A stretch of DNA of 64,000 bases. Source: Thermohalobaculum sp039026375 (GTDB lineage: Bacteria; Pseudomonadota; Alphaproteobacteria; Rhodobacterales; Rhodobacteraceae). This document shows positions 8,885-17,852 of this stretch, in pieces; position 1 is the first letter of the stretch; every line of letters begins with the position of its first letter. Location of the stretch: the NCBI GenBank assembly GCA_039026375.1, contig JBCCML010000017.1, positions 1 to 64,000 on the forward strand, given 5' to 3'. The position numbers and the translations under genes were made by a program. A model generated the notes under the pieces. The model was not told the origin of the DNA and did no database searches. It saw only the letters and a list, made by a program, of their open reading frames with translations.

Positions 8885-10357
8885 ATGGCAGTCGGTCTTC
8901 GACTGGATCTGCGCCAAAGCCAACAACTGGTTATGACGCCGCAACTGCAGCAAGCGATAAAGCTGCTGCAAATGTCTAACGTTCAATTGGCTCAATTTGT
9001 TGATGGCGAGATCGAGCGGAACCCCCTGCTCCGACTGGACGAACCAAGCTCCGAGCTTCCTCCGAACGCACAGATGGACGCCGGCCCGTTGGCAACGGAC
9101 CAGCGCACCACTGATCACACTCTCGCGGATGAGACCTTCGACACCGGTTCAGAGAACTTGAATGACGGACCACCCGCCGGAGTGCGCGCTGCAGACAGCA
9201 CTTGGCAAGCGGGGCAAAGCAGCGGCACCGTTCGTACACGGCCCAGCGCTGAAGAGCTTCCAAGTCTTGAAGAGCGTTTGGTCGATAAACCCAGCCTACG
9301 CGAGCATCTGCGCGCTCAGATTGGCCAAATGCGGGGGGCCGAGTCGCATCGGGCGATTGCGCTGTATCTGGTAGAAGAATTGGACGAACATGGTTTTCTG
9401 CGCATTGAACCGGCAGACGTCGGCGAGAGATTCAGTGCCGATGCCGAGACAGTATCCAGCGCTTTGTCACTACTGCAGCGTTGTGAACCCACTGGGGTTG
9501 GGGCTCGAGACCTGGCGGAGTGCCTTTCTCTGCAGATGCAGGAAATCAATGCGTTGACAGCACCGATGGCAGCGCTGCTTGAGAATTTAGAACTCGTTTC
9601 ACGAAACGAACTTCGTCGATTGCGCAAGGCATGCAACGTTGACGAGAGAACACTTCTGGACATGCTCCGGCAACTCAAACGTATGGATCCCCGGCCGTGT
9701 GCGGCGTTCGACCTAGGGGAAGCCGAGACACTTGTTCCTGACGTCTTGCTGACCAGAACTGAATGGGGCGGCTGGCACGTGGAACTTAATCCCGACACGC
9801 TGCCGCGGGTGCTGATCGATCAGAGCTACGCTGCAGAAGTCAACGAAAACGGCGTGGAAGCGAAGCACTTCTTGGCCGATTGCCAGTCCAACGCGAGTTG
9901 GCTGATGAAGAGCCTGGACCAGCGTTCTCGAACGATTGTAAAAATTGCGTCTGAAATCATTCGCCAGCAAGAAGAGTTCTTCGCAAGCGGGATTGCAGGC
10001 CTTAGGCCGCTGACGCTCAAGGCGGTGGCAGATGCCGTCGGAATGCACGAGTCGACAGTGAGTCGCGTGACCTCTAACAAGCATATTGCGACCGAACGCG
10101 GCATCTTCGAACTGAAGTTTTTCTTCACTAACGCTGTTGCAGGCGGTGACCGAGATGTTGCAGCGGAGGCAGTGAGACATCGAATCAAAACGATGGTCGA
10201 TGCCGAGCAGGCATGCGCAGTTCTTTCTGACGATGCGATCGTAGAAAAGTTGGCAGCCGACGGCATAGACATTGCGCGCAGAACGGTCGCCAAATACCGG
10301 AAAAGCCTGAGGATTCCATCTTCGGTTGAGCGGCGGCGTCAAAAAACAATCGTATAG
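8885..10357 (+). CDS. rpoN: RNA polymerase sigma-54 factor
   Basis: 490-residue sigma-54. The N-terminal activator-interacting region I is Gln/Leu-rich (LRQSQQLVMTPQLQQAIKLL), an acidic, low-complexity region II follows, then the core-binding region and the C-terminal DNA-binding region with a helix-turn-helix (VADAVGMHESTVSRVTSNK) and the RpoN box as RRTVAKYRKS near residue 470. The box reads RK where many have RE, a mild change. The ATG at 8885 has AACGGGG upstream; a GTG at 8855 is possible. Downstream hpf and ptsN complete the usual rpoN cluster. Confidence 0.95.
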   Translation: MAVGLRLDLRQSQQLVMTPQLQQAIKLLQMSNVQLAQFVDGEIERNPLLRLDEPSSELPPNAQMDAGPLATDQRTTDHTLADETFDTGSENLNDGPPAGVRAADSTWQAGQSSGTVRTRPSAEELPSLEERLVDKPSLREHLRAQIGQMRGAESHRAIALYLVEELDEHGFLRIEPADVGERFSADAETVSSALSLLQRCEPTGVGARDLAECLSLQMQEINALTAPMAALLENLELVSRNELRRLRKACNVDERTLLDMLRQLKRMDPRPCAAFDLGEAETLVPDVLLTRTEWGGWHVELNPDTLPRVLIDQSYAAEVNENGVEAKHFLADCQSNASWLMKSLDQRSRTIVKIASEIIRQQEEFFASGIAGLRPLTLKAVADAVGMHESTVSRVTSNKHIATERGIFELKFFFTNAVAGGDRDVAAEAVRHRIKTMVDAEQACAVLSDDAIVEKLAADGIDIARRTVAKYRKSLRIPSSVERRRQKTIV

Positions 10358-10610
10358 AAGCGCGTCAATTCTCGCGGGTCAGACTTGACTGCAGCGGGAC
10401 AACTTCTCACTTTCCTTATGATGATGAGGCCCTCAACCGCCTTCGATGAAGTGAGTTATGCGGCTCAGGATTTTGCCGTAGCGGCGGTTTACACGCGCCT
10501 TGACACCCTGATCCTATGGCCATACCAACCGGCGCCCGCGCGATGCTAACTGTGGCCTGCGCTGTAAGCGGCCCACCCGGCCTAAAAGGGTTTGTGTCCT
10601 CGGAGGTCAG
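10358..10610. other. Intergenic region between rpoN and hpf
   Basis: 253 bases with no gene that I can support. A possible hpf promoter lies at 10500-10528. Complementary words AACCGCC (near 10435) and GGCGGTT (near 10483) could form a long-looped stem, but there is no terminator-like U run. Confidence 0.5.
10500..10528 (+). promoter_or_regulatory. Possible promoter of hpf
   Basis: TTGACA at 10500-10505, a 17-base spacer and TACCAA at 10523-10528, about 80 bases before the hpf ATG. The -35 is perfect, the -10 is poor. Confidence 0.4.
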
Positions 10611-11195
10611 ATGCACATCCAGGTAAAAGGTAAGCAGATCGATGTCGGCAACGCATTGACAGAACACGTGGAAGCTCAATTGAGTGCGGCCGTGTCGAAG
10701 TACTTTGATCGACCAGTGGACGCCACGGTAACCTTTTCCAGAGAACGGCATGCGTTCCGGTGCGACGCACATGTGCATTTGCCGACCGGTCTGATTGCGC
10801 AGTCCAGCGGGACTGCGGCAGATGTCTACGCCGCGTTTGACCAGGGTGCTGCGCGTATCGAAAAGCAGTTGCGCCGCTACAAGCGGAGATTACGTGACCA
10901 TCATCGCGACCGAAGCAAACCAATCGAGCAAGTAGCTGCGCAGTCGTACGTATTGAGAAGCTCACAAGAAGACGATGAACCAGAGTCACTAAAACCTGTG
11001 ATTGTCGCAGAGAGTGCAGACTCGGTTCCGGAACTTAGCGTAGGCGAAGCTGTCATGCAGATGGAGATCGCAGGAAGAACGTTCCTGATGTTCCGTCACG
11101 AGGCAACAGGTAGGATAAACTTGGTCTTCAGCCGCGACGATGGAAACGTAGGTTGGATGGATCCAGCCGAATCCGCGGATGCAACTACGAATTAA
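10611..11195 (+). CDS. hpf: Ribosome hibernation-promoting factor, long form
   Basis: 194-residue HPF/RaiA family protein that dimerises 70S ribosomes into inactive 100S particles in stationary phase. The N-terminal domain (to about residue 100) has the family pattern MHIQVKGKQIDVGNALTEHV and a basic helix AARIEKQLRRYKRRLRDHH; the C-terminal domain (from about 135) has LSVGEAVMQMEIAGRTFLMF and the closing GWMDP typical of the long form. The ATG follows GGAGGTCAG, a strong ribosome site. Placed between rpoN and ptsN as in many proteobacteria. Confidence 0.94.
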   Translation: MHIQVKGKQIDVGNALTEHVEAQLSAAVSKYFDRPVDATVTFSRERHAFRCDAHVHLPTGLIAQSSGTAADVYAAFDQGAARIEKQLRRYKRRLRDHHRDRSKPIEQVAAQSYVLRSSQEDDEPESLKPVIVAESADSVPELSVGEAVMQMEIAGRTFLMFRHEATGRINLVFSRDDGNVGWMDPAESADATTN

Positions 11196-11242
11196 CCCAA
11201 CCAACGCAACCGATTTGGGATCCAGATCGACCGGGTGAGCTC

Positions 11243-11707
11243 ATGGAAATTGCAGATTTGATGACCGCTGAGGCGGTCCTTCCAGCAGTTAAAGCCAGCG
11301 GACGCAAGCAGGCATTGCAGGAGATCGGCCATCGTGCTTCTGACGTGTACGGGTTGAATTGCACGGCAGTGATCGAAGGCCTCATAGAGCGCGAGAGGCT
11401 CGGCTCAACTGCCATGGGCGGTGGTGTGGCAATCCCTCATGCTCGGATGACAGAGTTGGACAGCATTGTCGGTGTGTTTGCCAGGTTCGAGAAGCCGATC
11501 GATTTTGACTCTGCAGATGGCGAAGGAGTAGATTTGATGTTCGCCCTTCTGGCACCTGAAGAAGCCGGTGCCGATCATCTACGTGCGCTGGCAAAGGTCT
11601 CGCGGATCATGCGCGACCAGGCAGTTTTGGCTAAACTCCGCTCGACAGCCGATGCGCATTCTCTTTTTGCTTTGCTGACGGAGATGTCGGCGTCACGCGC
11701 AGCTTGA
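11243..11707 (+). CDS. ptsN: PTS IIA-like nitrogen regulatory protein PtsN
   Basis: 154-residue EIIA-Ntr domain protein, the terminal phospho-acceptor of the nitrogen PTS that regulates potassium and nitrogen responses by protein contacts rather than sugar uptake. The active-site loop MGGGVAIPHARM holds the phosphorylated histidine, and FALLAPEEAGADHLRALAKVSR is the family C-terminal signature. I start at the ATG at 11243 (MEIADLMT). It is convergent with the DUF1150 gene, the stops being only 8 bases apart, and there is no visible terminator between them. Confidence 0.94.
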   Translation: MEIADLMTAEAVLPAVKASGRKQALQEIGHRASDVYGLNCTAVIEGLIERERLGSTAMGGGVAIPHARMTELDSIVGVFARFEKPIDFDSADGEGVDLMFALLAPEEAGADHLRALAKVSRIMRDQAVLAKLRSTADAHSLFALLTEMSASRAA

Positions 11708-11715
11708 CCTTTTCA

Positions 11716-11931
11716 TCAATGTACGCTGACAGGGTCTAGATCGTTGCGGCGCGCCAATGCGAATGCCACCGCGCGGTCTTCGATCAGTGCAAGAACATTG
11801 CCCGACATATCATGCACAGCGAACAGTTTACCAGCCGCATCACGCAAGTGCTCTGGTAGATTTTCCGGGTTGGCTTCACGAACATATACGATCGGCTGAC
11901 CCTTTGTGGCGTTCTGAAACTCGTCAGTCAT
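11716..11931 (-). CDS. DUF1150 family protein
   Basis: 71-residue small acidic protein. It matches the DUF1150 pattern found only in alphaproteobacteria: an aspartate/asparagine-rich start, YVREANPENLP, then LFAVHDMSGNVLALIEDRAVAFALARRNDL. No function is established. It lies directly downstream of the Hsp20 gene on the same strand, its usual place, which suggests a role with the heat-shock protein or shared heat-shock control. Confidence 0.85.
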   Translation of the reverse strand: MTDEFQNATKGQPIVYVREANPENLPEHLRDAAGKLFAVHDMSGNVLALIEDRAVAFALARRNDLDPVSVH

Positions 11932-11978
11932 TTCACCCTCACACTTCGGTTGATCCTCGTCTGAGCCTACGAAGGGCC

Positions 11979-12395
11979 TCAGTCCCGATTTCCAATCTTG
12001 ATCTGCTGGACCACGATGTCTGGCTCGTGCCGCAATAGATCAATATGCAGCAACCCGTTCGAGAGATGCGCTTCACTTACCTCGACCCGGTCGGCCAACA
12101 CGAAAGAGCGCTGGAATTGCCTGGCTGCAATGCCACGGTGCAGAAACAACCTGTCAGGCTGATCATCGGATTGTTTACCGCGTACGACCAGATGTCCTGC
12201 CTCTAACGTGATTGATAGGTCATCCTCGGCGAAGCCAGCCACAGCCAGCGTGATCCGGTAGGCACTCGGACCGCGTTGTTCGATGTTGTAGGGTGGATAG
12301 CCTTCACTGCCCGACTTGGCTGTCCGCTCGACCAATTGGTCTAATTGCTCAAACCCAAGCAAGAATGGGTGCGACGTCAAAGAGACGCGTGTCAT
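11979..12395 (-). CDS. Small heat-shock protein, Hsp20 family
   Basis: 138-residue alpha-crystallin-domain chaperone of IbpA type, which binds unfolding proteins in the cytoplasm without ATP. The domain runs from YPPYNIEQRGPSAYRITLAV to the conserved closing strand NGLLHIDLLR, with LVVRGKQ in the middle. I start at the ATG at 12395 (MTRVSLTSHPFLLGFEQLD), which matches the IbpA N-terminus; the frame stays open further upstream but that part has no family match. A sigma-32-like promoter lies about 60 bases upstream. The DUF1150 gene follows. Confidence 0.92.
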   Translation of the reverse strand: MTRVSLTSHPFLLGFEQLDQLVERTAKSGSEGYPPYNIEQRGPSAYRITLAVAGFAEDDLSITLEAGHLVVRGKQSDDQPDRLFLHRGIAARQFQRSFVLADRVEVSEAHLSNGLLHIDLLRHEPDIVVQQIKIGNRD

Positions 12396-12456
12396 TTGCG
12401 AGTGTCCTTTGCTGCAAGCGACCTCGGATAGCGGCCCTTTCGGCGCCGCCAACACG

Positions 12457-12485
12457 ATATGGGTGGGCTCCAGCGGACAGGCAAG
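12457..12485 (-). promoter_or_regulatory. Candidate heat-shock (RpoH) promoter of hsp20
   Basis: On the minus strand CTTGCCT (12485-12479), 15 bases, then CCCATAT (12463-12457), about 60 bases before the Hsp20 start. This resembles the RpoH pattern CTTGAAA-N-CCCATnT and fits the gene's function. Confidence 0.42.
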
Positions 12486-12513
12486 GGTTGCCACGGTAGT
12501 GCGACTTAATCTG

Positions 12514-13209
12514 CTAAACTGAGATGTTCGCTTTGCCGCCATTTGCGGCCGACCATGGAAGTGGGTCGTGCAAGAAAGACGCTACCTCATCCAAGACTGC
12601 CGGGGCAAAGTACTCGCCGGCGCGCGCTTCAGCCAAAACGTAGTGCCACGTCGATAAGTAGTGCAGCGCTACACCATGTTCTGCAAGCTTCGTAGGCACC
12701 TCAGGGAAAACGTCGTAGTAAAACACAACAACTGTATGCGCGCATTCGGCACCAGCCTCACGCAGGGCCCCTACAAAGCTGACCTTAGAGCCCCCATCAG
12801 TCGTCAGGTCTTCGACCAATAGCACGCGCTGCCCTTCCGAAACCGCACCTTCAATCCGTGCATCGCGCCCGAACCCCTTTGGTTTCTTTCTGACGTAAAG
12901 CATGGGAAGCTGCAGTCGCTCGGCGATCCAAGCAGCGAACGGGATGCCTGCGGTTTCTCCACCCGCAACGGCATCGAATCGCTCGAAACCGGCCTCGCGC
13001 ATCAACATTGCACAGGCGAGGTCCATGCATGCGGACCGGACCCGCGGGTACGAGATCAGCTTGCGGCAGTCGATGTATACCGGGCTCGCCAATCCGGAGG
13101 TGAAGGTGTACGGGGGATCAATCCGGAAGTGGACAGCCTCAATTTCCAGGAGCATCCGAGCCACATCACGACCGGCAGCCTCTCGGTCGGGTTGGGTATA
13201 GGTCATCAT
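12514..13209 (-). CDS. pyrE: Orotate phosphoribosyltransferase
   Basis: 231-residue enzyme joining orotate to PRPP to give OMP in pyrimidine synthesis. The PRPP loop VLLVEDLTTDGGSK (about residues 125-138), the FTSGLASPVYIDCRKLISYP substrate region and MLYVRKKPKGFG (with the catalytic lysines) are all clear. Slightly longer than the E. coli enzyme. Two ATG codons in tandem could both be the start. The usual upstream partner pyrC is absent; a lytic transglycosylase gene lies upstream instead. Confidence 0.95.
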   Translation of the reverse strand: MMTYTQPDREAAGRDVARMLLEIEAVHFRIDPPYTFTSGLASPVYIDCRKLISYPRVRSACMDLACAMLMREAGFERFDAVAGGETAGIPFAAWIAERLQLPMLYVRKKPKGFGRDARIEGAVSEGQRVLLVEDLTTDGGSKVSFVGALREAGAECAHTVVVFYYDVFPEVPTKLAEHGVALHYLSTWHYVLAEARAGEYFAPAVLDEVASFLHDPLPWSAANGGKANISV

Positions 13210-13322
13210 CCTGAGTTCTCCCGTGTGAAGCGGGTAGCTTCGTCCAAAGGCTTCAGTGTCCTAGACACAGTCGCGAGTTTACCCTGTCCGGATAGCCCAC
13301 GGCGTTACCCTGGCGCAACCGA

Positions 13323-13337
13323 CTGCTTGATCAGCAG
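13323..13337. promoter_or_regulatory. Short inverted repeat upstream of pyrE
   Basis: CTGCT-TGATC-AGCAG, perfect 5-base arms, about 115 bases before the pyrE start in a 242-base non-coding gap. It could be an operator; arms are short enough for chance. Confidence 0.3.
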
Positions 13338-13451
13338 ACGACGTAAACAATCCCAATTCTATGCGTAGGGCACGACGACCTAATCGGATGCGCAACTTCC
13401 AGGTGTTCAAGAGGCAAGAAAAAATCAGGAAGCGGATCGCAACCCACCGCT

Positions 13452-14264
13452 CTAGCTTCCCTCAAGCCAGTTGCACTTCGACCGCGGGGACAAGAGACCG
13501 GACGTGCAGAAACCGTCTAAAGCTGCAAGAGCGTCGAGCACCTTCACTACATAGTCTCTGGTCTCGGAGTATGGCGGAACACCGCCATGCTTTCGAACAG
13601 CACCCTCGCCGGCGTTATAGCCAGCCAACGCAAGGATTGGATCCTCAGAAAACTCGTTGAGCAGCCAATCTAAATATGAGGCGCCACCGCCGATATTCTG
13701 GCCTGCATCGAAAGGGTCGGTAACACCGAAGCGTCTAGCGGTGGCCGGGATCAACTGCATCAGCCCTCGCGCCCCCTTTGGACTGACGGCTTTCAACTTT
13801 CCACGGGACTCAACCGCAATCACGGCGATCAAGAACGGCTCGGAGAGACCATGACGCGCTGCGGCAAGAGTGATCTCCGGGCCGTAAGCTCGTCGGATAG
13901 TCTGTAGCGAAGCGGCGTCAAAGACGGCGTTTCCTGCAGCACGCCGGGTGCGAATGCTCGACAATGCCTCGGACCACCGTGCAGGATTTGCAGGCGCATC
14001 GGGTTCATGGATCTGCCAGAACCATGCATGCGTTTGTCGCCGCGCGCGGACGGCCGCTGTAGTGGGCCTGGGTTCACCCGGTGCCTTGATCCGATCGCGA
14101 CTGCCGGGGGGGGGAGGACGCAGTGTTTGCAGCCTATCGCCAGACCGCGGGCTCACCCCGTTTTTTAGGAATCCCGCGATGGCGAGTGATTCGAAATTCA
14201 TGGCCGGACTGACGGCAAGAATCACTGCTACGAGAAGCATGATGACGTGGCTTCCAAGGCTCAT
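13452..14264 (-). CDS. Lytic transglycosylase, SLT domain
   Basis: About 270 residues. A hydrophobic N-terminus (MSLGSHVIMLLVAVILAV) acts as signal peptide or anchor; a low-complexity stretch follows. The C-terminal half is a soluble lytic transglycosylase domain with the catalytic Glu in FLIAVIAVESRGKLKAVSPK, then GARGLMQLIPATARRFGV and LALAGYNAGEGAV. It cleaves peptidoglycan glycan strands. I use the ATG at 14264, which has AGGCGGGA seven bases upstream; in-frame starts further up lack this. It is divergent from the Tad pilus operon, so it may open the wall for pilus assembly (inference). Confidence 0.9.
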   Translation of the reverse strand: MSLGSHVIMLLVAVILAVSPAMNFESLAIAGFLKNGVSPRSGDRLQTLRPPPPGSRDRIKAPGEPRPTTAAVRARRQTHAWFWQIHEPDAPANPARWSEALSSIRTRRAAGNAVFDAASLQTIRRAYGPEITLAAARHGLSEPFLIAVIAVESRGKLKAVSPKGARGLMQLIPATARRFGVTDPFDAGQNIGGGASYLDWLLNEFSEDPILALAGYNAGEGAVRKHGGVPPYSETRDYVVKVLDALAALDGFCTSGLLSPRSKCNWLEGS

Positions 14265-14526
14265 GCCATATTCCCGCCTCATTTTGCCTTGGTGTCTCCA
14301 CACTGTCTGGTGGGTTGGCCATTGTCTGGTCATTTTGCACGAAAAACGCACACGAAGGTACGGTAAATTCTAGCAAAATTTTGAGGAGGGATGTGAACAC
14401 GGGTCTGCCAGTGGTATTTAGTTCACCGGAGCGGCGAACAAGTTCTACACCGCTTTGAGGTCGCGGACGGGGGTGTCGTGACTTGAAGGGCAGCTTGATC
14501 TTTGAAGAACACGTCTGGAGGGTAAC

Positions 14527-14739
14527 ATGGACATGCTTCGTAAATTTCTGCGTGATGACAGCGGTGCTGTCACGATCGACTGGGTAGCTTTGACTGCAGG
14601 CATCTTGCTTCTGGGCATCGCGGTCGTCTACGCGATCTTCAATCAAGGCGTGAGCCCGCTGGTCAGCAGCATCAACTCCAACTTGGCCACGGCTGTGACC
14701 GTCAATGTTGGTCCTGCGCCGGTTCTCAACACAAATTAA
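14527..14739 (+). CDS. flp: Flp-family type IVb pilin
   Basis: 70-residue pilin, the probable major subunit of the Tad pilus. A short basic leader MDMLRKFLRDDSG precedes a hydrophobic helix AVTIDWVALTAGILLLGIAV. Cleavage is expected after the Gly13, leaving Ala at +1. The usual Glu at +5 is Asp and the usual Tyr at +6 is Trp, a variant of the Flp motif. The ATG follows GGAGGGTAAC, a strong ribosome site expected for an abundant protein. First gene of the Tad operon, 70 bases ahead of cpaB. Confidence 0.88.
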   Translation: MDMLRKFLRDDSGAVTIDWVALTAGILLLGIAVVYAIFNQGVSPLVSSINSNLATAVTVNVGPAPVLNTN

Positions 14740-14809
14740 CGCGACTTCCAAGCCGTGTAGTGATAGCCTTTATACGGATGTAGGCGAAGGATAGGGCGGG
14801 TAAGTTGTG

Positions 14810-15640
14810 ATGCGCGTGTTTGCGCTTTTGTTTGTGATCCTCGGCGTCGCCATTGCCGGCGGCGCCGTTTATTTGTTGAACAAACATCTCGAACAGCAGA
14901 ACGCGATGGTTGCAGGAGAGCCATCTGGCACCGAGATGGTTGATGTGATCGTCGCAACCAAGCGATTGACCTATGGGCACCGGATTGGCCCAAACACACT
15001 AACTGGAACGATGCACTTTGCTGAATGGCCAGCAAACGCGGTTCCAGAGGGTGCATTTACTGACGCGGGAGAATTGGCCCCTCCCGGCGAAGAACCAAGG
15101 GTCGTTCTGCGAACAATCGAGCCAGGCGAGTTGATCCTTCGGTCTAAAATTTCAGGGTTCGGCGAATCTGCTCGGCTTGCTACCCGTGTCAGCGGAGGGA
15201 TGCGCGCCTTTACCATTCCAATCAACGCTGTCAGCGCCGTTGCCGGTTTGATTGCGCCTGGTGACCGGGTTGATATCCTTCTCACGCGAAACATACGCCG
15301 CGAATTGACGACCAGCGTAATACTGCAAAATGTACTCGTCATTGCGGTGGATCAGACCTCCAACACCGAAAATGCTCGCGCAGGTGTGGGCAGCACCGCA
15401 ACTGTTGAGGTAACACCAACCGACGCCAACAAATTGGCTCTAGCACAACAGGTTGGCGGGTTATCGCTCACGCTCCGAGGCATAGACACACCTGACGCGG
15501 AGGAGGAGATTGGGCCGACCCAGGTCAAGGATCTGCCTTCGCCCGTACAACCAGAGGCGGCACCCGCACCAGTTGTTGAACAAACCCCACAAGTCCGCGT
15601 CCGAAAGGGTGGTCAGGTCGAGACGATCACCGTAGACTAA
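14810..15640 (+). CDS. cpaB: Flp pilus assembly protein CpaB/RcpC
   Basis: 276-residue periplasmic protein with an N-terminal membrane span (ALLFVILGVAIAGGAVYLL), an SAF domain (IVATKRLTYGHRIGPNTL to about residue 110) and the RcpC-type region FTIPINAVSAVAGLIAPGD RVDILLT, which defines CpaB. It is thought to gate or cap the secretin pore. A GTG immediately before the ATG could also serve as start. The C-terminal 45 residues are Pro/Ala-rich. Confidence 0.92.
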   Translation: MRVFALLFVILGVAIAGGAVYLLNKHLEQQNAMVAGEPSGTEMVDVIVATKRLTYGHRIGPNTLTGTMHFAEWPANAVPEGAFTDAGELAPPGEEPRVVLRTIEPGELILRSKISGFGESARLATRVSGGMRAFTIPINAVSAVAGLIAPGDRVDILLTRNIRRELTTSVILQNVLVIAVDQTSNTENARAGVGSTATVEVTPTDANKLALAQQVGGLSLTLRGIDTPDAEEEIGPTQVKDLPSPVQPEAAPAPVVEQTPQVRVRKGGQVETITVD

Positions 15641-15669
15641 ACAGTTTTTGAGCGCCTTACGCATGAATT

Positions 15670-15689
15670 GAGGTTATCTCTTCAACCTC
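15670..15689 (+). terminator. Small hairpin between cpaB and cpaC
   Basis: GAGGTT-ATCTCTTC-AACCTC, followed by TTGATTT, in the 127-base gap after cpaB. A weak terminator or attenuator that could lower cpaC expression relative to flp and cpaB. Confidence 0.35.
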
Positions 15690-15767
15690 TTGATTTGCGA
15701 TAAAATTCATTGTGTAGTGCGCAAAGCCGAAGGGTGGTGCGCAGGGGGATCTGCGGCGGTGAAAGTC

Positions 15768-17222
15768 ATGATGAAGAGAATATGGTCGGCAGTAGTGCCG
15801 TTGATGATTTTCGGATGGTTTACGGCGGCAGCAATGCCAGCCGATGCACAATCCGTTCTTCGGGTCGCCAGAGGATTGCAATCGAATAACGTTGCGGTCT
15901 TCGTCGATCGAGCTGTCGTGCTCGAGAGCGCGGTTGAATTTGTAGAAGTCTCGGTTGCCAACCCGGCCATCGCAGACGTCCAGCCGATCTCTAACAAATC
16001 GATCTATATCTTTGGCCGCACGCGTGGGGTCACATCGCTCACGCTGCTCGGTGAAGGTGGACAGCTCATCACAAACGTGGTCGTGAGGGTCGAGGTTGAC
16101 CACTCCGAAATGAAGCAACGGCTGCAGGAACTGCTACCGAACGAGCCGGTCGAGGTGCGTACGGCCGCTGGCGGCCTGATTTTGTCGGGGATCGTTTCGG
16201 GCAAAGACAAGATCGACCGTGCGATGGCGTTGGCTCGAGCTTACGCTGGGGGTGCTGTCACCAACATGATGACCGTCGGCGGGACGCAGCAGGTGATGCT
16301 GAAGGTCAAGATTGCCGAGATTAACCGCGGAAAATCCAAAAGCTTGGGCGTTTCGATAGCTGGTGTCGGTCGCGCAGGGAACGTGATCCCAAGCGTCAAT
16401 ACGGGTTCAAACACCCGGACGACCATCTCCAACCCATCTACAACCTCGTTCAACTCGACAGAGCTTGGCACACAAGGGCTCTTGCCTGCGCTGGGCGCAT
16501 TCGGGGGTGCATTCGGTGCAATCATCAACATCGCCGACAGCTTTATCCTGGATGTCCAGATCGATGCGCTGGAAGATCAAGGGTTTGCGCGCACGCTGTC
16601 GGAACCGAATCTGGTCGCTCTCTCCGGTCAAGAAGCGTCTTTCTTGGCCGGTGGTGAGGTGCCGGTTCCGGTTGTGGGTGATGATGGCGACATATCGATC
16701 AGCTTCAGACCCGTCGGTGTGTCTCTCGACTTCACGCCTACGGTTTTGGACGGCGATCTGATCAACATCGCTGTAGCCGCAGAGGTCAGCGAAGTGGATG
16801 CTGGCACGACGACAGTGATCGCGGGCCTCGAAAGCGTCGGCTTTCAAACCCGGCGCGCGGAGACAGTCGTCGAACTGAAGGATGGGCAAGCCTTTGCGAT
16901 CGCTGGCCTCCTGCAGGAAGAGTTTCAGGACACGGTGAACCAGGTTCCATGGCTCGGTGACATCCCGGTGATTGGAACACTGTTCCGATCAACCAATTAC
17001 CAGCGCGGTCAGACCGAACTGGTGATTTTTGTGTCGGCGCATCTCGTGACACCGGTCGACAGTGAGGACGATGTATCGTTGCCGACAGACAGAATCGCGA
17101 TCCCCAATGAAGCCGAGCTGTTTTTGAACGGGTCCATAACTGGTCGTCTTGGCCCGGGCGGCGCTGGCGTCGGCATAAGCGGCGCGAACTTTGACGGGGA
17201 GTACGGCTATGTTCTGGAGTGA
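15768..17222 (+). CDS. cpaC: Tad secretin CpaC/RcpA
   Basis: 484-residue outer-membrane secretin through which the Flp pilus leaves the cell. A signal peptide (residues 1-29) ends in ADAQS. The N-terminal pilus-secretin domain holds RAVVLESAVEFVEVSVANP and IYIFGRTRGVTSLTLL, a BON-like middle follows, and the C-terminal secretin domain holds FARTLSEPNLVALSGQEASF, GVSLDFTPTVL and VPWLGDIPVIGTLFRS, a hallmark secretin motif. I start at the ATG at 15768; a second ATG follows at once. Confidence 0.95.
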   Translation: MMKRIWSAVVPLMIFGWFTAAAMPADAQSVLRVARGLQSNNVAVFVDRAVVLESAVEFVEVSVANPAIADVQPISNKSIYIFGRTRGVTSLTLLGEGGQLITNVVVRVEVDHSEMKQRLQELLPNEPVEVRTAAGGLILSGIVSGKDKIDRAMALARAYAGGAVTNMMTVGGTQQVMLKVKIAEINRGKSKSLGVSIAGVGRAGNVIPSVNTGSNTRTTISNPSTTSFNSTELGTQGLLPALGAFGGAFGAIINIADSFILDVQIDALEDQGFARTLSEPNLVALSGQEASFLAGGEVPVPVVGDDGDISISFRPVGVSLDFTPTVLDGDLINIAVAAEVSEVDAGTTTVIAGLESVGFQTRRAETVVELKDGQAFAIAGLLQEEFQDTVNQVPWLGDIPVIGTLFRSTNYQRGQTELVIFVSAHLVTPVDSEDDVSLPTDRIAIPNEAELFLNGSITGRLGPGGAGVGISGANFDGEYGYVLE

Positions 17223-17229
17223 TCTGAGC

Positions 17230-17832
17230 ATGCGTTTCCGCGCACCAATCGTCCTTGCCACATGCCTCGCCATCGCGGCATGTGGACAAGCAGGTAATCA
17301 CCGTGACTCCCCGATCTACGGTGAGGCGACGCGGGCAAACTTTGCAAGTCAGGACGCCTACAACCTGTCAAACCAACGGTTGATCGATCTCGCGCGAGAC
17401 TTTGCCGAGAACACGACCCCGGTCGTGAATTTCGCCTTTGACAAGTCCGACCTAGACGGGACGGCGAGAGCCGCGCTGGACACGCAAGTTGCCTGGCTGA
17501 AAGCCAATCAAGATGTGCGCATGACTATCCTTGGGCATACTGATCTGGTCGGCAGCGAACGCTACAACAGCGGTCTGGGCCTGCGCCGCGCGCGGGCAGT
17601 CCTGGCCTATCTGGTCCGGCGAGGGGTGGCGCGGTCGCGCCTCGAAGCAATTGCATCGCGGGGCGAGTCCGAGCCACTCGTGGCCACCGAGGCACGAGAG
17701 CGGCGAAATCGTCGCACCGTAACAACGGTGGCAGGGTTCCGGCGGAACTATGTTGGCACCGGGCTCGAAGGCGAATATGCTCAAAGGGTGTATGATACGT
17801 ACCAGTCGGGTGGGACGGGTACGTTAAACTAA
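17230..17832 (+). CDS. OmpA-family lipoprotein of the Tad locus
   Basis: 200-residue lipoprotein with lipobox LAIAACG near residue 20 and a C-terminal OmpA-like peptidoglycan-binding domain (VVNFAFDKSDLDGTA, LGHTDLVGSERYNSGLGLRRA, GESEPL). It occupies the place where CpaD, the secretin pilotin, is found in Caulobacter, and may anchor the secretin to the wall (inference). Start at the ATG at 17230 with GGAG upstream; ATG at 17209 would overlap cpaC. Confidence 0.85.
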   Translation: MRFRAPIVLATCLAIAACGQAGNHRDSPIYGEATRANFASQDAYNLSNQRLIDLARDFAENTTPVVNFAFDKSDLDGTARAALDTQVAWLKANQDVRMTILGHTDLVGSERYNSGLGLRRARAVLAYLVRRGVARSRLEAIASRGESEPLVATEARERRNRRTVTTVAGFRRNYVGTGLEGEYAQRVYDTYQSGGTGTLN

Positions 17833-17852
17833 GTGGAGCGGCCAAGGCCCGG

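Noticed and set aside
14300..14526. Sigma-54 promoter before flp, suggested by rpoN in the window
   Set aside because: The GG/GC spacing near 14330 is wrong for a -24/-12 element.
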